A stretch of 13,980 bases of DNA from Methylobacter sp. (GTDB lineage Bacteria > Pseudomonadota > Gammaproteobacteria > Methylococcales > Methylomonadaceae), in contig JALNYY010000115.1 in assembly GCA_023229605.1 (NCBI GenBank), positions 1-13,980 of the forward strand, in the 5' to 3' direction. The position numbers and the translations under genes are program-made. Of this stretch, positions 7,017 through 13,194 are shown piece after piece. Every line of letters begins with the position of its first letter. Position 1 is the first letter of the stretch. The notes under the pieces were generated by a model. That model worked only from the letters and a program-made list of their open reading frames with translations. It was not told the DNA's origin and did not search any database.

Positions 7017-7139
7017 GAGAGGTCTCTTTATTAAATCATGTAGGGGCGGCCGGTTGGCCGCCCTTGTGCAGATTTACGAAGTGCAAGGCGGCCGGACCCC
7101 GGCGCCTTACGGTTATTCGTGTTCTCTGTAGTTGTCCTT
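7017..7139 (-). other. oadA-oadB intercistronic region with G+C-rich hairpins
   Basis: A perfect 8-bp inverted repeat, GGGCGGCC (7044-7051) and GGCCGCCC (7056-7063), encloses a GGTT loop. A second, less perfect one pairs AAGGCG (7085-7090) with CGCCTT (7103-7108). Neither is followed by a clear U tract on the minus strand. They may stabilise or process the mRNA, or lower oadB expression relative to oadA. Confidence 0.5.
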
Positions 7140-8939
7140 TTATAAAGAAATCAATACATCGCCGCCTGCAACCGCACTGCCTTCTTTGACATATACGGCG
7201 CTGACGATACCGGTCGTTTTGGAGCGTACTTCGGTTTCCATTTTCATTGCTTCCATGATCACCACGACATCGCCTTCGGCAACGATGCTACCGACATCGA
7301 CCAGGATTTTCAAGATATTACCGGCCATCGGCGACTCAACCGGAACGCCGCTGCTGGCTATCAGTGCGGTATGGGGCGCGGTGATTGCAGGCTCGATCGT
7401 CATAGCTGAGGCGTTGGCGCCGACGATGACGCTGAAGTTCCTGCCATCGACGTTAACCGTGTAAGCTTCCGTCGGCGGTTGGGCGGATGGGGCGCTGACC
7501 GATGTTGCCGGAGCCGCATTGGCGGCGGCAAATGCCTGCGCGTCCGGTGCGGTTTCAAAGGCATCAGGATTGCCCCGGTTAGCCAGAAACTTCCAGCCGA
7601 CCTGCGCAAACAGGCCGTTGATCAACGCATCTTCTTCGATGTTGGCGGCGAGCGATACGCCTTCGGCTTGGGCTTTCTCCCGTACTTCGGCAATCAGCTT
7701 GTCCATTTCCGGTGCGATCAGGTCTGCCGGACGACAGGTAATCGCCTGTGCGCCGTTCAGCACCTTGTCTTGGAGGGCTTTATTGACAGGCGCGGGCGTT
7801 GCGCCGTATTCGCCTTTTAAAACACCGGCGGTTTCCTTGGTGATGTTTTTGTAGCGTTCGCCGTTCATCACGTTGATGACCGCTTGGGTGCCGACGATTT
7901 GCGAAGTCGGCGTGACCAGCGGAATAAAGCCCAGGTCTTCGCGGACACGGGGGATTTCCAGCATAACCTCGTCGAATTTGTCGGCGGCGCCCTGTTCTTT
8001 CAGCTGGCTTTCCATATTGGTCAGCATGCCGCCCGGCACTTGGGAAATCAGGATGCGGCTGTCGACGCCTTTTAGGCTGCCTTCGTATTGGGCGTATTTT
8101 TTCCGTATGTCCCTGAAATAGGTGGCGATATGCTCCAGTTCGACCAGATCCAGGCCGGTGTCGCGTCCGGTGCCTTCCAGGCTGGAGACGATGCTTTCGG
8201 TGGGACTGTGGCCGTAAGTCATGCTCAGCGATGAAATAGCGGTATCGACATTGTCCACGCCCGCTTCGGCGGCCTTGATCAGTGTGCCGACGCTCAGGCC
8301 GGTAGTTGCATGGCAATGCAGATGAATCGGAATCTTGGTGCTTTTTTTCAGGCGTTTGACCAGTTCAAAGGCGTCGTAGGGCTTCAGCAGTCCGGCCATG
8401 TCTTTGATGCAAATGGAATGAGCGCCCATGTCTTCGATCTGTTTGCCCAGATCCACCCATGAATCCATGGTGTGCACAGGGCTGGTGGTGTAGGAGATGG
8501 CGCCTTGCGCATGGGCGTCGGTGCGGAGTACGGCTTTGATTGCGTGTTCAATGTTGCGCATGTCATTCATCGCATCGAAGACGCGGAACACGTCGATGCC
8601 GTTGACTACACAACGCTCGACAAATTTGTCAACCACGTCGTCCGCGTAATGCCGGTAGCCCAAAATGTTTTGTCCGCGAAACAGCATTTGCTGGGGCGTG
8701 TTGGGCATGGCGGCTTTCAGCAGGCGCAGTCTTTCCCAGGGGTCTTCGCCCAGATAGCGAATACAGGCATCAAAGGTAGCTCCGCCCCAGGACTCGATAG
8801 ACCAGTAACCGATCCGGTCGAGTTGTTCGCAAATCGGCAGCATGTCTTCAATGCGCAATCGGGTTGCCAAAATAGATTGATGAGCATCACGCAGAACGAC
8901 TTCGGTGATACCTAAGGGCTGCTTTTTTACGGTGGCCAT
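7140..8939 (-). CDS. oadA: OadA, oxaloacetate decarboxylase alpha subunit (carboxyltransferase and biotin carrier)
   Basis: OadA moves the carboxyl group of oxaloacetate to its own biotin, giving pyruvate; OadB then releases CO2 and pumps Na+. The 599-residue protein starts with a carboxyltransferase TIM barrel: LRDAHQSILATR (16-27) with metal ligand D18, IESWGGATFDACIRYLGEDPW (48-68), the lysine of ICIKDMAG (K179) and the metal ligands H208 and H210 in HLHCHATTG. A conserved carboxylase domain (about 310-465) and an Ala/Pro-rich linker (about 475-505) precede a C-terminal biotinyl domain. There EAMKMET carries the biotinylated lysine (about 566). An AGGAG lies 11 bp before the ATG. oadG is 61 bp upstream and oadB 123 bp downstream. 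Similarity to pyruvate carboxylase subunit B is close, but the neighbours decide for OadA. Confidence 0.95.
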   Translation of the reverse strand: MATVKKQPLGITEVVLRDAHQSILATRLRIEDMLPICEQLDRIGYWSIESWGGATFDACIRYLGEDPWERLRLLKAAMPNTPQQMLFRGQNILGYRHYADDVVDKFVERCVVNGIDVFRVFDAMNDMRNIEHAIKAVLRTDAHAQGAISYTTSPVHTMDSWVDLGKQIEDMGAHSICIKDMAGLLKPYDAFELVKRLKKSTKIPIHLHCHATTGLSVGTLIKAAEAGVDNVDTAISSLSMTYGHSPTESIVSSLEGTGRDTGLDLVELEHIATYFRDIRKKYAQYEGSLKGVDSRILISQVPGGMLTNMESQLKEQGAADKFDEVMLEIPRVREDLGFIPLVTPTSQIVGTQAVINVMNGERYKNITKETAGVLKGEYGATPAPVNKALQDKVLNGAQAITCRPADLIAPEMDKLIAEVREKAQAEGVSLAANIEEDALINGLFAQVGWKFLANRGNPDAFETAPDAQAFAAANAAPATSVSAPSAQPPTEAYTVNVDGRNFSVIVGANASAMTIEPAITAPHTALIASSGVPVESPMAGNILKILVDVGSIVAEGDVVVIMEAMKMETEVRSKTTGIVSAVYVKEGSAVAGGDVLISL

Positions 8940-9000
8940 GCTTGTTGTTTCTCCTGAAACCTTGGTAAGTTTTTTAATCGTTGACCTTTGTTGGAGGCCG

Positions 9001-9234
9001 TTAGTTATGCTTTTTCCGATACTGATGCACGGCGGCGGTTATCGCGGCAACAACGTTTTTATCAACGTCGACGGTAATGCCGGGGACTGCTTTTGGTACC
9101 GGCATATCCGGGAAATAGCGTTGCACCAGCGCCGACATGGTGTTGATAGAGACTACCAGCATGGCTAAAAACAGGAATACTATGCCCATACCGACAAACA
9201 TTAATTCGATTCCGCTAGTCATTTGTTCTGTCAT
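9001..9234 (-). CDS. oadG: OadG, oxaloacetate decarboxylase gamma subunit
   Basis: The 77-residue protein has one N-terminal membrane helix (about 8-30, IELMFVGMGIVFLFLAMLVVS) and a short, partly charged cytoplasmic tail ending in VAAITAAVHQYRKKHN. This is the layout of the OadG family (about 80 residues). OadG ties OadA to OadB in the membrane complex; in characterised homologues the C-terminal tail binds Zn2+ and the alpha subunit. The ATAAVHQYR-type ending is typical. The gene is first in the operon, with oadA starting 61 bp beyond its stop. The sequence before the ATG, AAGTGATCAACC, is a poor ribosome binding site. Small size makes sequence recognition weaker, but position removes most of the doubt. 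Confidence 0.9.
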   Translation of the reverse strand: MTEQMTSGIELMFVGMGIVFLFLAMLVVSINTMSALVQRYFPDMPVPKAVPGITVDVDKNVVAAITAAVHQYRKKHN

Positions 9235-9268
9235 GGTTGATCACTTATTTAAATTCAATAACTATTGC

Positions 9269-9297
9269 ATTGTAGCATAGGCAAAATTCAGAGCTAA
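9269..9297 (-). promoter_or_regulatory. possible promoter of oadGAB
   Basis: On the minus strand a TACAAT (9274-9269) lies 17 bp after TTAGCT (9297-9292), about 35 bp before the oadG start codon. The -10 is good and the -35 poor. Confidence 0.35.
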
Positions 9298-9333
9298 TCG
9301 ATGTTTTTCATACCGGCGTGACCGGCCGTCCTT

Positions 9334-9368
9334 TTGGCTATGCCGTCTTGAGCGCGTACAATACGCGC
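9334..9368 (+). promoter_or_regulatory. possible msrB promoter with palindrome over the -10
   Basis: TTGGCT (9334-9339) and TACAAT (9357-9362) are 17 bp apart, about 40 bp before the msrB start codon. A perfect inverted repeat GCGCGTA (9352-9358), CAA, TACGCGC (9362-9368) covers the -10 box and could be an operator. It is a prediction from spacing and symmetry alone. Confidence 0.42.
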
Positions 9369-9399
9369 CATTATAAATGGTTGTTACGGGTGTAAAAAT

Positions 9400-9798
9400 A
9401 TGACAGATAAAGAACGCGACGAAAATGGGCAGTGGCAAGACAAATTAACGCCCGAGCAATTTAATATTTGCCGCCTGAAAGCCACCGAGCCGCCTTTTAC
9501 CGGCAAATACGCCGATTGCAAAAAGGACGGTGTTTATCATTGCGTTTGCTGCGGCAATCCGCTGTTCGATTCTTCGGCCAAATACGATTCAGGCTCCGGC
9601 TGGCCGAGTTTTTGGGATGTGTTGTCCGAGAACAGCGTGGCGGAACATGTCGACGTCAGTCACGGCATGCGCCGGGTTGAAGTGGTTTGCAAATCCTGCG
9701 ATGCGCATTTGGGCCATGTCTTCGAGGACGGCCCGCAGCCGACAGGACTGCGTTACTGCATTAATTCCGCGGCATTAGACTTGAAAGAAAGATCATGA
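9400..9798 (+). CDS. msrB: MsrB, peptide-methionine (R)-S-oxide reductase
   Basis: MsrB repairs oxidised proteins by reducing the R epimer of methionine sulfoxide, using thioredoxin as reductant. The 132-residue protein is full length for a stand-alone MsrB. It has the two zinc-binding CxxC pairs, C48/C51 (HCVCCG) and C97/C100 (CKSC). It also has the substrate-loop motif SGSGWPSFW (64-72), the HLGHVFEDGP region (103-112) and the catalytic cysteine C120 in LRYCINSAAL. The C-terminal LKERS is short. It is transcribed away from oadGAB. Its stop overlaps the apeB start by 4 bp (ATGA), so the two genes are translationally linked. Confidence 0.95.
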   Translation: MTDKERDENGQWQDKLTPEQFNICRLKATEPPFTGKYADCKKDGVYHCVCCGNPLFDSSAKYDSGSGWPSFWDVLSENSVAEHVDVSHGMRRVEVVCKSCDAHLGHVFEDGPQPTGLRYCINSAALDLKERS

Positions 9799-11111
9799 GC
9801 GCCAGGCAGCAGGTTCAAAACTTACTCGATTTTATCGACGCCAGCCCCAGTCCCTGGCATGTCGTTAAAACCATCGAAGCCCTGCTTGCGGCGCAAACGC
9901 CGCCGTGGCAGCGCCTCGATGAAACGGCCAAGTGGTCATTGCAACCGGGCGGATGTTATTACGTGGTGCGCGACGATTCGTCTATTATCCTGTTTGTGCA
10001 GGGCCAAAAGCCGCTTGCCGAAACCGGGTTTAAAATTGTCGGCGCGCATACCGACTCCCCCGGTTTGAGAATAAAGCCGAATGCCGCCAGCAGTACGGAC
10101 GGCTTGGTCAGGCTGGGCGTAGAAGTTTACGGCGGCCCGATACTGGCGACCTTTGCCGACAGGGATTTGAGCCTTGCCGGACGTATCGCCTACAAAAACG
10201 ACCAGGATGAGATCGGAAGCATGCTGGTTTTGTTCGATCAGCCATTACTGCGTCTGCCCAATCTGGCAATACATATGAACCGGACGGTTAATGAAGAAGG
10301 TCTAAAGCTGCAAAAGCAGACTGAATTGCCGTTGATCCTGTCGGGATTGACGGACGAACAGCTGCCGCCCGCCTATTTTTCAGCGCTGCTGCAACAGCAA
10401 ACCGGCGTAGATGCCGGGCGGATTTTATCCTGGGATTTGGCTGTGTACGATACGCAAAAAGGCGTGTTCTGGGGTAAGGACAGCGAGTTTTATGCAGACA
10501 GCCAACTGGATAATCTGGCTTCATGCCATGCGGCGTTACAGGCGCTGCTTGATCCGGCCGCTATACCGTCGGATGCCACGCGGGTATGCGCATTGTTCGA
10601 CCATGAAGAAATCGGCAGCCAAAGCAACAAAGGCGCGGACGGCAGCTTCCTGCCCGATGTGCTTGGGCGCATCGCTTCGGCGACCGCAACCGCAACCGGC
10701 AGCGAGGATTATGCCAGGGCGCTGGCGAAAAGCTTCATGATCAGCGCGGACATGGCGCATGCCTATCAGCCCAATTTTCCCAATGCCTACGATTCCGGAC
10801 ATAAAGTTACCGTCAACAAAGGCCCGGTGATTAAAGTCAACGCCAATCACAATTACAGCTCGGAAAGTGTTTCGGCCGCAATGTTTGCCGACTGGTGCGA
10901 GCAGGCCGGCGTGCCGTACCAGAAATATTCGCACCGCTGCGATATGCCTTGCGGCAGCACTATCGGGCCGATTACGTCCGCTAAACTGGGCATACGGGCT
11001 ATCGATGTCGGCAGCCCGATGTGGGCAATGCACAGCATCAGGGAAAGCGCCGGGGTGCTGGATCACGATTACATGATCAGGGTGATGAAACGGTTTTTTG
11101 CGGCGCGTTAA
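9795..11111 (+). CDS. apeB: M18 family aminopeptidase
   Basis: The 438-residue protein is a zinc metallo-aminopeptidase of family M18 (aspartyl aminopeptidase type), which removes N-terminal, preferentially acidic residues from peptides in the cytoplasm. Characteristic stretches are GAHTDSPGLRIKPN (83-96, with metal ligand H85), the catalytic and metal site DHEEIGSQSNKGADG (about 268-282), SADMAHAYQPNFPNAYD (about 316-332), KVNANHNYSSES (about 348-359) and the final ligand histidine in MWAMHSIRES (about 407-416). Length equals that of bacterial ApeB (about 430). The ATG overlaps the msrB stop by 4 bp, and AAGAAAGA precedes it. The pairing with MsrB suggests a shared role in protein quality control, which is inference. 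Confidence 0.94.
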   Translation: MSARQQVQNLLDFIDASPSPWHVVKTIEALLAAQTPPWQRLDETAKWSLQPGGCYYVVRDDSSIILFVQGQKPLAETGFKIVGAHTDSPGLRIKPNAASSTDGLVRLGVEVYGGPILATFADRDLSLAGRIAYKNDQDEIGSMLVLFDQPLLRLPNLAIHMNRTVNEEGLKLQKQTELPLILSGLTDEQLPPAYFSALLQQQTGVDAGRILSWDLAVYDTQKGVFWGKDSEFYADSQLDNLASCHAALQALLDPAAIPSDATRVCALFDHEEIGSQSNKGADGSFLPDVLGRIASATATATGSEDYARALAKSFMISADMAHAYQPNFPNAYDSGHKVTVNKGPVIKVNANHNYSSESVSAAMFADWCEQAGVPYQKYSHRCDMPCGSTIGPITSAKLGIRAIDVGSPMWAMHSIRESAGVLDHDYMIRVMKRFFAAR

Positions 11112-11143
11112 TGATTTCATGATTACACAATTCAAGATCCTCA

Positions 11144-11258
11144 TTCCGGCATGGATTACCGGACCCGTTAGAGCGCGTAGCGAATCCAGGCTCCATGGAT
11201 GGATTTGAGCTTACCATCCATGGCACACTGGATACCCGCTCCCGGCGAGTATGACGAG
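11144..11258. repeat. dispersed palindromic repeat carrying CCATGGATGG
   Basis: This intergenic stretch is an imperfect palindrome of about 115 bp. The core is a perfect 10-bp inverted repeat CCATGGATGG (11193-11202) and CCATCCATGG (11214-11223). ATCCAG and CTGGAT extend it outward, then CCGG-rich segments, ending in TCATTCCGGC on the left and, on the other strand, AGCTCGTCATACTCGCCGG on the right. A related half-unit occurs at 11953-12000. It looks like a dispersed repeat rather than a coding remnant, and could form a strong hairpin after apeB. Confidence 0.65.
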
Positions 11259-11278
11259 CTTGCGTATAAGTGGAATTG

Positions 11279-11863
11279 ATGACGCCCAACCTAGTCCCCT
11301 TTGACGGCGAACTTTACTTAATCAAACAGTTTTACAGTTTGCCGGAATCCGATCAGCTGTTTGCACAACTGCAAGCCGATCTGGCCTGGCAGGAAGAAGC
11401 CATCTTTATCTACGGCAGGTGGGTCAAAGTGCCCCGCCTGATGTGCTGGTACGGCGATCCCGATGCCTGGTACCGTTATTCGGGCGTTAATCACCAGCCG
11501 ATGCCGTGGACTCCTGTGTTACAGGCAATCAGGGAGAAGGTGGAGCGGCAATGCCAATGCGCCTTTAACAGCGTATTAGCCAATTTGTACCGCGACGGTA
11601 ACGACTCCATGGGCTGTCATGCCGATGATGAAAAAGAGCTGGGGCCAAACCCGGTGATTGCGTCATTGAGCCTGGGCGATGAACGGTTATTTAAATTGCA
11701 TCATAAAAATCGCAAAGAAACCGTGGACATTGTTCTCGGCCACGGCGATTTGCTGGTAATGGCCGGAACCTTGCAGCACCACTGGATGCACGCCGTGCCA
11801 AAAACGAAAAAACTGAAAACGCCGCGGATTAATTTGACGTTTCGGAAGATTAAGGCGGATTGA
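11279..11863 (+). CDS. alkB: AlkB-family 2-oxoglutarate/Fe(II) dioxygenase
   Basis: AlkB-type enzymes reverse alkylation damage by oxidative demethylation of bases such as 1-methyladenine and 3-methylcytosine, using Fe(II), O2 and 2-oxoglutarate. The 194-residue protein has the Fe ligands H114 and D116 in GCHADDE and H171 in WMHAVPK, and 2-oxoglutarate-binding R183 and R189 in PRINLTFRK. It also has the nucleotide-recognition PRLMCWYGD (52-60) and NLYRDGNDSMGCH (102-114), wording closer to ALKBH2/3-like bacterial AlkB than to E. coli AlkB. ATG 11279 is preferred; an in-frame GTG at 11270 would add three residues. The ribosome binding site (AAGTGGA) is poor. It stands between two repeats without obvious operon partners. 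Confidence 0.92.
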   Translation: MTPNLVPFDGELYLIKQFYSLPESDQLFAQLQADLAWQEEAIFIYGRWVKVPRLMCWYGDPDAWYRYSGVNHQPMPWTPVLQAIREKVERQCQCAFNSVLANLYRDGNDSMGCHADDEKELGPNPVIASLSLGDERLFKLHHKNRKETVDIVLGHGDLLVMAGTLQHHWMHAVPKTKKLKTPRINLTFRKIKAD

Positions 11864-11900
11864 TTAATGCGTTACTAAGGCACGAAGAATTGAACGAATC

Positions 11901-12070
11901 TATCGGGAGTGATTAAAGTGCGGCTTTTTCTGAAAGCAAAGGCAGCAACACAGCTCGTCATCCCGGCAAGGATTGCCGGGATCCAGACGCCATGGATGGC
12001 AACTTTTATCAAACGGAAGAATGAACGTTTGACTGGCGATTAAAAGCCACACTTTAAATCTCTCCCAATA
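11901..12070. mobile_element. MITE-like element with terminal inverted repeats
   Basis: The ends are inverted copies of each other over about 30 bp. The left is TATCGGGAGTGATTAAAGTG continuing to CGGCTTTTT at 11929; the right (12041-12070), read on the opposite strand, is TATTGGGAGAGATTTAAAGT continuing to GTGGCTTTTA. There are four substitutions and one indel. Both ends have terminal TA, which could be a TA target duplication of the IS630/mariner kind. The 170-bp element encodes nothing and contains a half-unit of the CCATGGATGG repeat. No transposase is present, so it would depend on one elsewhere. Confidence 0.62.
11953..12000 (+). repeat. half-unit of the CCATGGATGG dispersed repeat
   Basis: AGCTCGTCAT followed by the 8-bp inverted repeat TCCCGGCA (11961-11968) and TGCCGGGA (11974-11981), then ATCCAGACGCCATGGATGGC. 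It shares AGCTCGTCAT, ATCCAG and CCATGGATGG, in the same order, with the two halves of the palindrome at 11144-11258. It lies inside the MITE-like element. Confidence 0.65.
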
Positions 12071-12072
12071 AT

Positions 12073-12267
12073 GTGCGCTGGTTTGAAGTTGAGGCTTTAT
12101 TGTTGGAATTGGGTGCGCGAATTGAAGAGCGCGAGGGTTCGCGGGTGTTAGTCCGGCTGTTCGGAGAGAGACGGGTCTTTCATAGGCCGCATCCTTCACC
12201 TATGACTGATAAAGGCGCAGTCGCCGGCTTGCGCGACTGGCTGAATGACAACGGGGTAAAGCCATGA
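12073..12267 (+). CDS. hicA: HicA-family toxin, lacking the usual N terminus
   Basis: HicA toxins are small double-stranded-RNA-binding-fold mRNA interferases, neutralised by HicB. The readable part (64 residues from GTG 12073) matches the HicA subfamily with RWxxxEALLxELGA, EREGSRVLV, VFHRPHPSP, TDKGAVAGLRDWLNDNGV. Members of this subfamily usually have about 20 more residues before RW, opening with a lysine-rich SKHRKTL-type helix. Here the frame hits a stop (12055-12057) just upstream, and the right end of the MITE-like element ends at 12070. The gene may thus be truncated and inactive, or start at the GTG with a shortened N terminus; no good ribosome binding site is seen. The stop overlaps hicB by 4 bp (ATGA). 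Confidence 0.68.
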   Translation: MRWFEVEALLLELGARIEEREGSRVLVRLFGERRVFHRPHPSPMTDKGAVAGLRDWLNDNGVKP

Positions 12268-12599
12268 TTAACCAAATGACCATTAACGGCGTTAAAGCCG
12301 TAATTACTTACGATTCGGATATTGATCTGTTTCGCGGCGAATTTGTCGGGCTTAACGGCGGTGCTGATTTTTATGCCGCCGATGCGGAAGGTTTAAGACG
12401 CGAAGGAGCGATTTCGCTTAAAGTGTTCATGGATGCTTGCCAGGAAGACGGCGTTGAGCCGTTTAAGGCGTATTCCGGGAAATTTGTTTTGAGAATTCCG
12501 CCCGAAGACCACGCCGCAGTTACCCGAGCCGCTATTGCGTCCGGGAAAAGTTTGAATCAGTGGGCGATTGAGGTGCTGAAACAGGCGGCTAATCAATAG
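12264..12599 (+). CDS. hicB: HicB-family antitoxin
   Basis: The 111-residue protein neutralises the HicA toxin encoded just before it and is likely to repress the pair. The N-terminal half (residues 8-70, VKAVITYDSDIDLFRGEFVG and onward) is the degenerate RNase-H-like HicB domain with the VSLKVFMDAC-type segment seen here as ISLKVFMDAC (50-59). The C-terminal part (73-109, FVLRIPPEDHAAV through GKSLNQWAIEVL) is a ribbon-helix-helix DNA-binding domain. It starts inside the hicA stop codon, which implies translational coupling. It looks complete, unlike its toxin partner. Confidence 0.88.
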   Translation: MINQMTINGVKAVITYDSDIDLFRGEFVGLNGGADFYAADAEGLRREGAISLKVFMDACQEDGVEPFKAYSGKFVLRIPPEDHAAVTRAAIASGKSLNQWAIEVLKQAANQ

Positions 12600-12681
12600 T
12601 TATTATTCGTTTTCGCTGACGCTCAAACAGGCTTATTCTGGCGTACAAGGCTGCGAATAAAATTGCGATTCTTGTTGGTTT

Positions 12682-12711
12682 TTGCATGATTACCGATACT
12701 TTGTTAGTATC
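12682..12711 (+). promoter_or_regulatory. promoter and likely operator of the second hic module
   Basis: TTGCAT (12682-12687) and TAGTAT (12705-12710) are separated by 17 bp, 23 bp before the start codon at 12734. A perfect inverted repeat GATACT (12695-12700) and AGTATC (12706-12711) with a TTGTT centre covers the -10 box. This is where an autoregulating antitoxin would be expected to bind; that role is inference. Confidence 0.5.
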
Positions 12712-12733
12712 CATACCAGGCAAAGGAGTAAAT

Positions 12734-12940
12734 ATGAACGAAATTTTCTTTATTGTAGAAGATGCCCCGGAAGGGGGGTATACGGCTAAGGCGCTCGGCG
12801 AATCGATTTACACCGATGCGGACAATCTTGAAGAACTCCACGCCAACGTCCAGGACGCAGTTCGCTGCCATTTCGATGAAGACAAAAAGCCGAAGATGAT
12901 CCGCCTGCATTTCGTTCACGAAGAAGTCATCGCAGTTTGA
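12734..12940 (+). CDS. HicB-like antitoxin, short type
   Basis: The 68-residue protein, MNEIFFIVEDAPEGGYTAKA through CHFDEDKKPKMIRLHFVHEEVIAV, belongs to the short HicB-like family that regularly precedes a HicA gene. It has the HicB fold pattern: a beta strand, PEGGYTAKALG, then EELHANVQDAVRCHF. It lacks a separate DNA-binding domain. In databases such proteins often carry a misleading 2-oxoisovalerate dehydrogenase label. AAAGGAG lies 7 bp before ATG 12734. The frame extends up to 12686, but that would place the start within the promoter. The toxin gene overlaps its stop codon, so the pair is translationally coupled. Confidence 0.82.
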   Translation: MNEIFFIVEDAPEGGYTAKALGESIYTDADNLEELHANVQDAVRCHFDEDKKPKMIRLHFVHEEVIAV

Positions 12941-13194
12941 GACTTCCCCGCGACATCGACGGAATAACGCTTGCAAAAGCGCTTGCTGGACTTGGATACC
13001 GTATCACCCGTCAGACCGGCAGCCACATACGTCTGACAACCTTTGAAAACGGCGAACACCACATCACCATCCCCGCTCACAATCCTTTGAAAATAGGCAC
13101 ATTGGTTGCGATCTTCGCTGACATCCAATCACATTTCAAGCTTACGCGAGATGAGTTGCTGAAATGCCTGCGCTGCGAGACAGGAGTCGAGTAG
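12937..13194 (+). CDS. hicA: HicA toxin of the second hic module
   Basis: The 85-residue product is a complete HicA (YcfA-like) mRNA interferase. It reads LPRDIDGITLAKALAGLGY (3-21), RQTGSHIRLTT (25-35) with the catalytic histidine H30, then GEHHITIPAHNPLKIGTLVAI (39-59), the beta strand and helix of the double-stranded-RNA-binding fold. A C-terminal helix LTRDELLKCL follows. The start is TTG 12937, overlapping the hicB stop (TTGA); alternatives downstream would remove the conserved first helix. HicA cleaves mRNA when freed from its antitoxin. Gene order here is antitoxin then toxin, the reverse of the module just upstream. Confidence 0.86.
   Translation: MRLPRDIDGITLAKALAGLGYRITRQTGSHIRLTTFENGEHHITIPAHNPLKIGTLVAIFADIQSHFKLTRDELLKCLRCETGVE

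Noticed and set aside
7780..8316. A 178-residue frame inside oadA on the same strand.
   Set aside because: It is an out-of-frame shadow of the well-supported OadA coding sequence, with Arg/His-rich composition.
12042..12071. A reading K-S-H-T-L-N-L just before hicA resembles the missing HicA N terminus in another frame.
   Set aside because: These bases are part of the right terminal inverted repeat, matched at 11901-11929, so the resemblance is better explained by the element than by a frameshifted toxin start.
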